A stretch of DNA of 64,000 nucleotides from Clostridium sp. AM58-1XD (GTDB taxonomy: Bacteria; Bacillota; Clostridia; Lachnospirales; Lachnospiraceae): positions 124,001-188,000 of the forward strand of contig NZ_QSDR01000002.1 of NCBI RefSeq assembly GCF_003464085.1. The letters run 5' to 3'. The first letter of the stretch is position 1. Every line of letters begins with the position of its first letter. Below the pieces are notes generated by a model. The model made no database searches. It saw nothing but the letters and a program-made list of their open reading frames with translations, and was not told where the DNA came from. The position numbers and the translations under genes are program-made. Below are positions 29,067-37,238 of the stretch, piece by piece.

Positions 29067-29771
29067 TTATTCCGAATGCTTGATGTCCAGCAGGTTTTTC
29101 CTGGAACGTTCCAGATGAACCTGCATAATGTGGCTGGCAAAGTCACCGTCCATATCATAAATCGCCTCAAACAGCTGGCGATGATCCATCATGGACCTGG
29201 CTGCTATTTTAGCGTCGCTGTTCAGACGGTTCGTATATCTTTTTGCAATGTCATTGAACATCTTCGAGATCAGGACCAGCAGTTGATTTTTCGAGGCAGC
29301 TACCAGCAGATCGTGAAACTTTCTGTCATATTTTGAGTAGGAGGCAAAATCGTTAAAGGCGATTGCCTCTTCCATGCTGTCGATATAATTTTTTAAAATT
29401 TTGATCTCTTCATCCGTTCTGTTTTTGGCTGCCAGCCGGCACGCTCCGCTCTCAACAAATATTCTGGCATCATATATTTCATCGATATTATTCTCCGTTA
29501 CCGTCATCAAGGTGAACAGCGGCTTCATGAACTCAGACGGATTCACTTCATTCACATACGTCCCGTCTCCCTGCATGATCTTCACGATACCAAGGACATT
29601 TAATTTCTTCAGGCCTTCCCTGAGGCATACGCGGCTCACGCCGAAAATTGCTGCCAGCTCTGCCTCAGGAGGAAGTTTATCTCCTACTTTCCATCTGCCT
29701 TTTCTGATTTCTTCAATAATCTGATCTGCAACTATGTCATACTTATATTTCTTCTTACCCTCTTCCGCCAT
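29067..29771 (-). CDS. GntR-family regulator, FadR subgroup
   Basis: A 234-residue regulator with an N-terminal winged helix (DQIIEEIRKGRWKVGDKLP, then LAAIFGVSRVCLREGLKKL) and a C-terminal helical FCD ligand domain (DARIFVESGACRLAAKN, KFHDLLVAASKNQLL, MMDHRQLFEAIYDMD). FadR-group proteins usually sense small carboxylic acids or acyl-CoA. It lies between the TRAP genes and the acyl-CoA synthetase and very likely controls this catabolic cluster. Confidence 0.88.
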   Translation of the reverse strand: MAEEGKKKYKYDIVADQIIEEIRKGRWKVGDKLPPEAELAAIFGVSRVCLREGLKKLNVLGIVKIMQGDGTYVNEVNPSEFMKPLFTLMTVTENNIDEIYDARIFVESGACRLAAKNRTDEEIKILKNYIDSMEEAIAFNDFASYSKYDRKFHDLLVAASKNQLLVLISKMFNDIAKRYTNRLNSDAKIAARSMMDHRQLFEAIYDMDGDFASHIMQVHLERSRKNLLDIKHSE

Positions 29772-29816
29772 TCCGTCCTCCTACTGCCGTTCATTCTCAC
29801 CAAGTGCTCTTATTAT

Positions 29817-29912
29817 GCCATAGCCTCTAACGGCTATGGCGCCTCCGGCAGATATGGTATAATGCGCTCTGCGGTCATTATACCATATCTGCGCCTGAAA
29901 CCGCAAGGTTTC
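29817..29912. other. Three tandem hairpins between the TRAP permease and GntR genes
   Basis: Three perfect inverted repeats in about 100 bases: GCCATAGCC/GGCTATGGC (29817-29840), a 17-bp stem GCAGATATGGTATAATG with its complement (29848-29892, 11-base loop), and GAAACC/GGTTTC (29897-29912). The 17-bp arms each contain a TGGTATAAT extended -10 sequence facing outward. No T-tract follows. It may be a regulator-binding site, a transcript-processing element, or both. Confidence 0.5.
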
Positions 29913-29948
29913 CTGGGCTTTCACAGTAGGCAGGACCATGCGTGTTTC

Positions 29949-31244
29949 CTATGAAAATACGTTTGGAAGGAACAGGCTGACAGCCGGAATATATGTAGTG
30001 AGCACCAGCACCACCAGCATATATACAAGAAGCTTTACCGCAAACTTGAGCGTGCTCTCCAGCTGGATCTTGCTGATCTTACAGCCTACAAACAGGTTGA
30101 TTCCTACCGGCGGAGTAATCATGCCGATCGAAAGGTTCATAACGATGATAACGCCAAGCTGAATCGGGTCTACGCCGAGAGGCTGAACGATCTTTAAAAG
30201 GATCGGGCTCAGGATGATAGTAGCCGGAGCCGCATCCATGATCATTCCCACGATCAGAAGCAGAATGTTGATCAGCACCAGAATCACGTACTTATTCGTA
30301 GTCATATCCAGAACGCCGCTGGCGATGGATGAGGTTACGCCTTCCAGCGTGAGCAGCTTTGCAAACGCCGTTGAGAAGGAAATGATGACAATGAAGCTGC
30401 AGCTTTTCGCTGCGCGGATAAACGTTCCCGGCAGATCTTTCAACTTTAGGTCCTTATAGATGAACATTCCCGCAAAGAGCGCGTACACACAGGCCACAAC
30501 GGAAGCTTCCGTCGGGGAGAAGATACCGGAATAGATACCTCCAAGAATGATAATCGGCACGAGCAAGGCCCAGATCGCCTCTTTAAAATTGTGCCAAAAT
30601 CCCATATCGTAAACCTTCTGAAGCTCAGCCTTTACCTCCGGGCTGGGGAGGTACTTTTCCTTTACAGAAATCTTCCGTGCGATGATGATCATGGCAACGC
30701 CGAGAAGAATTCCAGGAATTACGCCTGCAAGAAACAGCTTTGCCACCGATGTATTCGTAGCTACGCCATACAGGAGGAACAGGATGCTGGGCGGAATAAT
30801 CGGCCCCAGAGCGCCTCCTGCCGCAGCAGCCGCAGTAGAAAACTCTTTGCTGTATCCTGCTCGGATCATCTGAGGGATCATAATTCCTCCGATACAGGCA
30901 ACAGTAGCAGGGCCTGATCCGGAAATCGCCGCAAAGAACATACTGGCAATAATCGTAACGATTGCCAGGCCGCCCGGCCTGTCTTTCACGAGGCTCATAC
31001 AGAAGTTGATCAGCCTCTGGGAGATTCCTCCCTGAATCATCAGCTCTCCGGAAAGGATGAAAAACGGAATAGCCAGAAGGGTGAAACTGTTCGTACCGTT
31101 GAGGAAGGATTCCACAATCAGCGACATGTCAATCGTGCCAAACAGGTTGGAATATATGCAGCACGCAAGTCCTAATGCAATCGCAATGGGAAAGCCCATA
31201 AACACCAGCACAAACAAACCGCCAATTAATATTGTACCAGCCAT
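29949..31244 (-). CDS. TRAP transporter large permease subunit (DctM family)
   Basis: A 431-residue membrane protein with about twelve hydrophobic segments and the family pattern of Gly/Pro-rich helices (GPATVACIGGIMIPQM, GALGPIIPPSILFLLYG, GMITPPVGINLFVGC). It moves a carboxylate into the cell using a sodium or proton gradient, with the DctQ and DctP partners encoded directly upstream. Its ATG abuts the stop of the small permease gene. It is in the SDR-thiolase-CoA-transferase operon. Confidence 0.95.
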   Translation of the reverse strand: MAGTILIGGLFVLVFMGFPIAIALGLACCIYSNLFGTIDMSLIVESFLNGTNSFTLLAIPFFILSGELMIQGGISQRLINFCMSLVKDRPGGLAIVTIIASMFFAAISGSGPATVACIGGIMIPQMIRAGYSKEFSTAAAAAGGALGPIIPPSILFLLYGVATNTSVAKLFLAGVIPGILLGVAMIIIARKISVKEKYLPSPEVKAELQKVYDMGFWHNFKEAIWALLVPIIILGGIYSGIFSPTEASVVACVYALFAGMFIYKDLKLKDLPGTFIRAAKSCSFIVIISFSTAFAKLLTLEGVTSSIASGVLDMTTNKYVILVLINILLLIVGMIMDAAPATIILSPILLKIVQPLGVDPIQLGVIIVMNLSIGMITPPVGINLFVGCKISKIQLESTLKFAVKLLVYMLVVLVLTTYIPAVSLFLPNVFS

Positions 31245-31751
31245 TTATTTCCCCTCCTTGCCATTCATAAATTCATAACGGATAATAAAGTAAATATTCA
31301 TCAGGCAGCGGATTACGGAGGCCCCCATCCCTAACAGGAGGGAGGCCGACATCAGCCACATAGGAAACTGGGTGATGGATACCGTCTTCATTTTGAACTG
31401 ATCGAGCACACGCAGAAATACGTAATAGCCGACCACCGCCGAAAAAAGCATGTTTACGATGTACAGAAACAGATGAGCCGCTTCTTTTATTTTTCCAGGA
31501 AGCTTTTCGATCACAGCCACGATCTGAATGTGGTCATTTCTCAGAAATGCCCCGCTGCATGCAAGGAAGACGAAATACATGAACATATACAGCGCATATT
31601 CAGAAATCCATGCTGCCGATGCCTTAAACACATACCTCATAACTACCTGCACAAAAAGCATCACTACCATGACCGCCAGGAGAACGGCTCCGATCCATTC
31701 CTCCAGATGATTGTAAAATTTATTTTCGTTGTAATAAGCCTTCATATGCAC
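31245..31751 (-). CDS. TRAP transporter small permease subunit (DctQ family)
   Basis: A 168-residue protein with four hydrophobic segments and the DctQ-type pattern (MRYVFKASAAWISEYALYMF, FLRNDHIQI). It pairs with the large subunit, whose coding region follows without a gap. The DctP gene lies 19 bases upstream. Confidence 0.92.
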   Translation of the reverse strand: MHMKAYYNENKFYNHLEEWIGAVLLAVMVVMLFVQVVMRYVFKASAAWISEYALYMFMYFVFLACSGAFLRNDHIQIVAVIEKLPGKIKEAAHLFLYIVNMLFSAVVGYYVFLRVLDQFKMKTVSITQFPMWLMSASLLLGMGASVIRCLMNIYFIIRYEFMNGKEGK

Positions 31752-31770
31752 CTCCTGTATACAGAATCAG

Positions 31771-32844
31771 CTACTGCATTTCATCTGTACGGCCAAGAAT
31801 CTCAAGCACCTTGTTCACATTATCCTTGGATGTGAGGGAAACGCTTTCATCCCACCATACTTTATCCACGGAAATCTGACGCAGCATATCTTCATCTTCC
31901 TGAGAAGCTTCCGTAACGACAACGCCGTGCTCTGTGATCTTTCCAACAGCTTCCGCCAGATAATCTTCTTCCAGTTCTCTCGTCCTTGAAATCAGAGTTG
32001 AGACATTATCATCCAGAACCTTCTTCAGATCGTCAGGAAGTGAATTGTAGAATTCGTCGTTGATTACATAAAAATGGTAGCTTTCGCCGCAGTGAGTAGT
32101 CAGAATGCTCTTGAGCTGATCATAAAATCCGTTGGAATAGAACAGTGGAGTGTTCGTTACCATTCCGTCTACCGTACCCTGTGCAAGCGCCGTATAAACT
32201 TCTGAGAAAGCGATGAACTGCGGATTGATTCCAGCGCCTTCAGACAGGGCGATCATCTGGTTCGTCTGATTGATTCGGATCGCCATTCCCTTCAAATCTT
32301 CGATCTTCTTAATCTCTTTCTTCGTAGCCGAGAATCCAAACCATCCCATGTTAACTCCGCCGCCGTCGAAAACCTTGACTCCTGTGGATTTTCTGAATTC
32401 TTCGTTTAAGCCTGTAATCCATTCGCTTTCAGCAACCTTGTTCAGCTCATCATCCGTAGACATCAGGTATGGGATACCATATACATAATACGCCGCCATT
32501 CCGGACAGGTCTGCAAAACAGTTCGGCGTCGTATTGCCCATCTGAAGGGTGTTGGAACGGACCTTGTCCAATACATCGGCGTCAGTCTCTCCAATGGAAC
32601 CGCTGGTAAATACCTCTACGTTGATTCGTCCGCCGGACGCCTCTTCCACGCTCTTTTCAAATTCCTTATATGCCACGTTAAACGGGTCGATGTCAGATAC
32701 GGTATTTCCAATCTTTAGTGTATATGTTTCGCCCTCCGCCGCTTTGCTCGTCTGTGCATCTCCAGCACTCGTACTGCTGCTTTTTCCACATCCTGCCATA
32801 AGCATCACCGCCGCCATCGCTATAAAACAATATCTCCTTCTCAT
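31771..32844 (-). CDS. TRAP transporter substrate-binding lipoprotein (DctP family)
   Basis: A 357-residue extracytoplasmic binding protein with lipobox LMAGC (Cys19), so it is membrane-tethered as expected in a Gram-positive. Family features include the RNPDIDPF-like opening (TVSDIDPFNVAYKEF), the GMAIRINQTNQM helix, and the substrate-contact segment (VYTALAQGTVDGMVTNTPL). The Arg in RINQ probably binds the substrate carboxylate. GGAGGG precedes the ATG. It lies between the VOC-fold gene and the permease genes. Confidence 0.93.
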   Translation of the reverse strand: MRRRYCFIAMAAVMLMAGCGKSSSTSAGDAQTSKAAEGETYTLKIGNTVSDIDPFNVAYKEFEKSVEEASGGRINVEVFTSGSIGETDADVLDKVRSNTLQMGNTTPNCFADLSGMAAYYVYGIPYLMSTDDELNKVAESEWITGLNEEFRKSTGVKVFDGGGVNMGWFGFSATKKEIKKIEDLKGMAIRINQTNQMIALSEGAGINPQFIAFSEVYTALAQGTVDGMVTNTPLFYSNGFYDQLKSILTTHCGESYHFYVINDEFYNSLPDDLKKVLDDNVSTLISRTRELEEDYLAEAVGKITEHGVVVTEASQEDEDMLRQISVDKVWWDESVSLTSKDNVNKVLEILGRTDEMQ

Positions 32845-32862
32845 AAACCTTCCCTCCTGATT

Positions 32863-33264
32863 TTATTTGATTTTTTCTACGAATTCTACGAGTATTCCTT
32901 CTCCGAACCGCGGGCGGAGAAAATTCACAATAATTCCTCCGGCTCCCGGTACTGCACTTTTTTCCAGCATTTCCAGGCCTTCTGCCTCATACCATTTCCT
33001 TGCCGCTTCCACGTCGTCCACTTCAAACGCAATATGATGGATTCCGCCGCGGCCATTGTTGTACATCGTCAGAACGCCCTCCAGCGGAATGACCAGCTCA
33101 ATCGGAGTCTCATCCGGATTATGCTTTGTAAAAAGGCAGTTGGCCTTATAAGCTTCAACGTATTCCATATAGTCCGTCTCCAGGCCGAATTTTTTCATAA
33201 ACCGTTCCGCTCTGTCCATCGGACTCATAACAATTCCTACATGATGGAGTTTCATATGTTCCAT
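32863..33264 (-). CDS. VOC-fold protein, methylmalonyl-CoA epimerase-like
   Basis: A 133-residue vicinal-oxygen-chelate protein with two beta-alpha-beta-beta-beta repeats. Metal ligands are suggested by His in LHHVGIV, Glu in PIELVIP, His in IHHIAFEVDD, and Glu in ILVEFVEK. The pattern is that of methylmalonyl-CoA epimerases and glyoxalase relatives. In this operon it may epimerise or rearrange an acyl-CoA intermediate. The exact start (33264 or the ATG at 33255) is uncertain. Confidence 0.75.
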   Translation of the reverse strand: MEHMKLHHVGIVMSPMDRAERFMKKFGLETDYMEYVEAYKANCLFTKHNPDETPIELVIPLEGVLTMYNNGRGGIHHIAFEVDDVEAARKWYEAEGLEMLEKSAVPGAGGIIVNFLRPRFGEGILVEFVEKIK

Positions 33265-33275
33265 ATCATCACCGT

Positions 33276-34853
33276 TTATCCCTCTATAATTTTCTTTAAG
33301 CCGAAGGCCTCATCTCTGTAAATGCTGACAGGTGTTTCTTTCAGATCCTCGGCAATCAGCGGAAGAAATTCCATATTTGCCAGAATATCTTTTTCCAGAT
33401 CGATTCCTTTTGCGATCTCGATGAGCATAGGCCCCTTTTCCGTCAGACGGAATACGGCTCTCTCTGTGACAAAAAACATATTCTGTCCTCTGGCAACCGC
33501 CATTTTCCCATTATAGGAAATCTGCTGGACGTTCTTCACCAGCTTTTTAAATCTTCCTTCCTGCTGGATTTTGATTCCATTTTCATCGAAATCCACTTTG
33601 ATTCCTCCGCCCGTAAAAGTGGAACAGAACACCACATTCTTGGCCGTGCTCGTAATATCTACGAATCCGCCTGCTCCGGCAGCCACCGGCCCCATTTTGG
33701 TCGCGTTCACATTCCCCTGAGCGTCCATTTCTCCGGCTCCCATAAAGGTAAAATCGATTCCCGCGCCGGTATAATACTCAAACTGACGGTCATGAGGGAT
33801 CAGCGCCTGCGGGCTGCAGGATATTCCGAAGTCAATTCCGCCTGCCGGCACGCCTCCGTATATTCCGGATTCCACCGTCAGCATTACGTCTTCCTGGACT
33901 CCTTCTTCTGCCAGGATGGGTCCGATCACGTCGTTGGGAATTCCCGTTCCCACATTGATCATCACGTCCTTGTTCAGCAGCATAGTCGCACGTCGCCCAA
34001 TCACCTTTCTCACCGTAAGTGGAATCGATGCCGCCTTTTTCAAAGGCGCATGGGTCTGTCCGCTGTAAGAAGGATCATAATACCAGGAAGATGTCTGACG
34101 GTGGTCCTCGAAGGGGGCTTCACATACGACAACTGCGTCGACCAAAACTCCCGGGACCGTCACACGCTTGGGATCCAGCGTGCCTGTCTGTACAATATGT
34201 TTCACCTGACAGATTACTTTGCCTCCAAAACGCTTTGCCGCCATGACGGCCGGAAGTACTTCCAGTACCATAGCTTCTTCATCCGTGCTGATATTTCCAG
34301 CCTCGTCTGCATATGTACCGCGAATAATGAGGGTATCAATTGGAACTTCTTTGTACTGCATATACTCCTCACCATCCACAGTGACAATGGCAACGATATC
34401 TTCCTTGTCCTTCGTCCTGGCGTTCATCTTTCCGCCTTCGACTCTTGGATCCACAAAGGTACCAAGTCCGATCTGGCTAAGCTTGCCCGGTTCACGAAGA
34501 GCCATACTGTGGAACATATTTGCCATCTGTCCCTGCGGAAGATTGTAGGCTTCCAGAAGATTTTCAGATATCATCTTCATGAACGGAGGGCAAAGGCCCC
34601 AATGCCCTCCGATTACCTTTGTGATCAATCCTTCGTGTGCCAGATGTGCTATGCCGTCTTTTCTGTCCGACTGGCCGCATGTATGAAATAATGTCAGGTT
34701 TTCCGGTTTTCCCGTTTCCAGGAATTTCTCTTCAATGGCTTTCAGCACGGACTCGCTGGCAGACACAAGCGTCATGCCGACCGTACACAGGGTGGAACCG
34801 TCGGCAATCATATCGGCAGCTTCACGCGCTGAAATAAATTCAGGTTTTCTCAT
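33276..34853 (-). CDS. Acetate/propionate-type CoA-transferase
   Basis: A 525-residue family I CoA-transferase in which alpha and beta halves are fused. The catalytic Glu lies in the TVESGIYGGVPAGG motif of the second half, and the N-terminal half has the GMTLVSASESV start and HWGLCPP segment. These enzymes swap CoA between acetyl-CoA or acyl-CoA and short carboxylic acids, here probably the acid taken up by the TRAP transporter. It is 10 bases downstream of the thiolase gene and 12 bases upstream of the VOC gene. Confidence 0.9.
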   Translation of the reverse strand: MRKPEFISAREAADMIADGSTLCTVGMTLVSASESVLKAIEEKFLETGKPENLTLFHTCGQSDRKDGIAHLAHEGLITKVIGGHWGLCPPFMKMISENLLEAYNLPQGQMANMFHSMALREPGKLSQIGLGTFVDPRVEGGKMNARTKDKEDIVAIVTVDGEEYMQYKEVPIDTLIIRGTYADEAGNISTDEEAMVLEVLPAVMAAKRFGGKVICQVKHIVQTGTLDPKRVTVPGVLVDAVVVCEAPFEDHRQTSSWYYDPSYSGQTHAPLKKAASIPLTVRKVIGRRATMLLNKDVMINVGTGIPNDVIGPILAEEGVQEDVMLTVESGIYGGVPAGGIDFGISCSPQALIPHDRQFEYYTGAGIDFTFMGAGEMDAQGNVNATKMGPVAAGAGGFVDITSTAKNVVFCSTFTGGGIKVDFDENGIKIQQEGRFKKLVKNVQQISYNGKMAVARGQNMFFVTERAVFRLTEKGPMLIEIAKGIDLEKDILANMEFLPLIAEDLKETPVSIYRDEAFGLKKIIEG

Positions 34854-34862
34854 ATCTATCTC

Positions 34863-36047
34863 CTATTTGCAGAGCTCATATAATACGGCCAGACCCTGTC
34901 CTCCGCCAATACAAAGGGTTGCAACTCCATACTGTACACCGCGGCGGATCATCTCACTGATCAGCTTCACGGTGATGATACAGCCGGTTGCTCCGATCGG
35001 ATGTCCCAGGGAAATACCGCTTCCGTTTACATTCACGATCTCTTCGTCCAGCCCCAGTTCCTTCATACAAGCTACTGCCTGGGAGGCGAACGCTTCGTTC
35101 AATTCGATCAGGCCGATGTCTTCCTTTTTAAGTCCTGTTTTATCCATGAGCTTTTTAAATGCAGGGATCGGTCCGATTCCCATAATGGACGGATCTACTC
35201 CTGCCGCCGCCACATCTACAAAGCGTACAAGCGGTTTTAATCCCAGCTCATTTGCCTTGGATTCCTTCATCAGGACGACCGCTGCAGCCGCGTCATTGAT
35301 TCCCGCCGCATTTCCGGCAGTAACACTGCCGCCTTCCTTAAATGCAGGGCGCAGCTTTGCAAGGCTTTCCACTGTCGTTCCAGGACGTACATGCTCATCC
35401 TTGTCGAAAATTCTCGTCTCTTTTTTATTGACCTTCACTTCGATCGGAACAATCTCATCATCAAATTTTCCGTCTGCCTGAGCTTTCTCCGCACGCTGCT
35501 GGCTGATTGCCGCCCAACGGTCCTGCTCTTCTCTCGTAACATGGTACTGCTCTGCCACATTTTCTGCCGTAATGCCCATGTGATTGCGTGTAAATGGATC
35601 AGACAGCGCCGTAATCAGTCCGTCTTCCAGTTCTCCATGGCCCATACGATAGCCGGAACGTGCTTTTCTCAGATAGAACGGGATGTTTGTCATGCTTTCA
35701 CATCCGCCTGCAACGGCAATATCACACATACCGTCTCTGATTTCCTGAGCTGCCGTTACGATTGCCTGAAGGCCGGAGGAGCAGAGTCTGTTCACTGTAA
35801 GCGCGGTCGCCTCATAAGGGATTCCTGCCTTGACGGAAGCCAGTCTCGCTGCAAATGCATTTTCTGCCGCCTGGCCGACGCAGCCGTAAACAACCTCGTC
35901 GATATTTTCCGGCTGAAGCCCAGCCCGTTTCACAGCTTCCTTTATCACGATACCTCCCAGATCAGAAGCTTCAAAATTCTTTAATGACCCGCTGAATTTT
36001 CCTACCGCACTGCGGCATGCCGATACGATTACGATACTTTCTTTCAT
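34863..36047 (-). CDS. Acetyl-CoA C-acetyltransferase (thiolase)
   Basis: A 394-residue thiolase. The nucleophile is Cys89 in VNRLCSSGLQA. The other catalytic residues are His in LGHPIGATGC and Cys in TLCIGGGQG, and the NAAGINDAAAA motif is present. It either condenses two acetyl-CoA or splits a 3-oxoacyl-CoA. In an uptake operon with a CoA-transferase, the cleavage direction is more likely. It begins 13 bases after the SDR gene. Confidence 0.96.
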   Translation of the reverse strand: MKESIVIVSACRSAVGKFSGSLKNFEASDLGGIVIKEAVKRAGLQPENIDEVVYGCVGQAAENAFAARLASVKAGIPYEATALTVNRLCSSGLQAIVTAAQEIRDGMCDIAVAGGCESMTNIPFYLRKARSGYRMGHGELEDGLITALSDPFTRNHMGITAENVAEQYHVTREEQDRWAAISQQRAEKAQADGKFDDEIVPIEVKVNKKETRIFDKDEHVRPGTTVESLAKLRPAFKEGGSVTAGNAAGINDAAAAVVLMKESKANELGLKPLVRFVDVAAAGVDPSIMGIGPIPAFKKLMDKTGLKKEDIGLIELNEAFASQAVACMKELGLDEEIVNVNGSGISLGHPIGATGCIITVKLISEMIRRGVQYGVATLCIGGGQGLAVLYELCK

Positions 36048-36060
36048 GATTTTTTCCTCC

Positions 36061-36807
36061 TTATAATACCATTCCGCCGCCTACTTCAAACACGCCCTGG
36101 GTGATGTAAGCCGCCTCGTCTGAAGCCAGAAATGCGATCATGTTGCCGATGTCCTCCGGGGTGCCTGCGCGGCCCATGGAGATCTTTCCCACCATGATAT
36201 CCCATGCTTTCGGCGGTACTCCTCTCGTCATTTCCGTATCGATAAATCCAGGTACGATAGCGTTGCATGTAATATTTTTCTTTCCATTTTCCTTAGCGCA
36301 TGTCTTTGTCAGCGCTACGACTCCCGCCTTTGCAGCCGCATAATTGGCCTGTCCCACGTTTCCATTTATGTAAGACGCTGAAGAAATATTGATAATGCGT
36401 CCGTATTCTCTTTCTCTCATGTAGTTAATCGCAGCTCTCATACAGTTAAAAACGCCTGTCAGATTGACTGCAATCACTGCATTCCATTCGTCTACCGTCA
36501 TCTTGTGAAGCATGCGGTCTTTATTGATACCTGCGTTGTTAACGAGGATATCCAAACTTCCCATATCCTTAATTGTCGTATCGATCAGATTCTGTGCGTC
36601 GTCATACTTCGATACATCAGCCAGCACGTAGATTGCTTTTCCTCCCATGGCCTCTATTTCAGCCACTCCGTTTTTTGCATTTTCTTCATTTACATCTGAA
36701 ATCACGATGGAAGCTCCCTTTTCACAAAGCTTCTTCGCGATTCCCAATCCGATTCCGCGGCCGGAACCTGTAACAACTGCGACTTTTCCATGTAAATCTC
36801 TGCTCAT
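36061..36807 (-). CDS. Short-chain dehydrogenase, 3-oxoacyl-ACP/CoA reductase type
   Basis: A 248-residue classical SDR. It has the nucleotide loop TGSGRGIGLGIA, NNAG in VNNAGIN, catalytic Ser in NISSASY and the YAAAK Tyr/Lys pair, and a C-terminal QGVFEVGGGMVL. It is FabG-like but, being first in an operon with a thiolase and a CoA-transferase, it probably oxidises a 3-hydroxyacyl-CoA. The start at 36807 (MSRDLHGK) is chosen because the family begins here and a GAGGAAA site precedes it; the frame extends eight codons further. Confidence 0.92.
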   Translation of the reverse strand: MSRDLHGKVAVVTGSGRGIGLGIAKKLCEKGASIVISDVNEENAKNGVAEIEAMGGKAIYVLADVSKYDDAQNLIDTTIKDMGSLDILVNNAGINKDRMLHKMTVDEWNAVIAVNLTGVFNCMRAAINYMREREYGRIINISSASYINGNVGQANYAAAKAGVVALTKTCAKENGKKNITCNAIVPGFIDTEMTRGVPPKAWDIMVGKISMGRAGTPEDIGNMIAFLASDEAAYITQGVFEVGGGMVL

Positions 36808-36868
36808 GTTTTCATTTCCTCTCTTCAGCAAACATCTTATTGATAAGTTCCATAATAGTAATACTTTT

Positions 36869-36940
36869 ATATCCGGATATGTTTGTTTCTCTCTTCGTTT
36901 ATTCTAGTAAAATAATACTATTTCCATGTACTTAAGTCAA
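36869..36940 (-). promoter_or_regulatory. Promoter and palindrome of the SDR-thiolase-TRAP operon
   Basis: TTGACT (36935-36940) and TATTAT (36912-36917) are 17 bases apart on the minus strand. The 12-bp palindrome ATATCCGGATAT (36869-36880) lies about 30 bases downstream of the start of transcription, a good position for a repressor, perhaps the FadR-type protein of this cluster. Confidence 0.65.
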
Positions 36941-37149
36941 TACATTTGGCGATATTCGCCCATTTTTGTGATACGTCCCCAGTTTTTTATGGTTATTTTT
37001 ATGTATTTTATATATTTACGCATTTTAAAAGTAATATGTTTAACCTTGTTTTGGTTAATAATAATATTATGTTTAACCTTTGCCCATTACCATCAGGCGG
37101 TCTTAGCTTCATTCGCAGAAATACCAGAATCGCAGAAAAACCAAAAAAT
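36941..37149. other. AT-rich intergenic region without a gene
   Basis: Beyond the SDR promoter and before repeat copy D, I see no open frame with a ribosome site. A pair of direct repeats (ATGTTTAACCTT) with a nearby inverted copy (GGTTAA) lies around 37036-37082. It may form a weak terminator for the FGGY kinase operon that ends at 37239. Confidence 0.4.
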
Positions 37150-37238
37150 GCCCCTGAAACCAGCTTCGTCCCAGGCAGCAGCCAGGTCGATTTATCTGGT
37201 ATCAGAGGCAATCTTCATTTCTTTCCTGCAGCGCCGGC
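37150..37238. repeat. Palindromic repeat element, copy D (degenerate)
   Basis: The core (GAAACCAG ... CTGGTATC around a loop with CCAGGCAGCAGCCAGG) matches the inner stem and loop of the three other copies in the window. The outer arms have decayed. It begins directly after the stop codon of the second FGGY kinase and has the same loop orientation relative to its arms as copy C. Confidence 0.65.
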
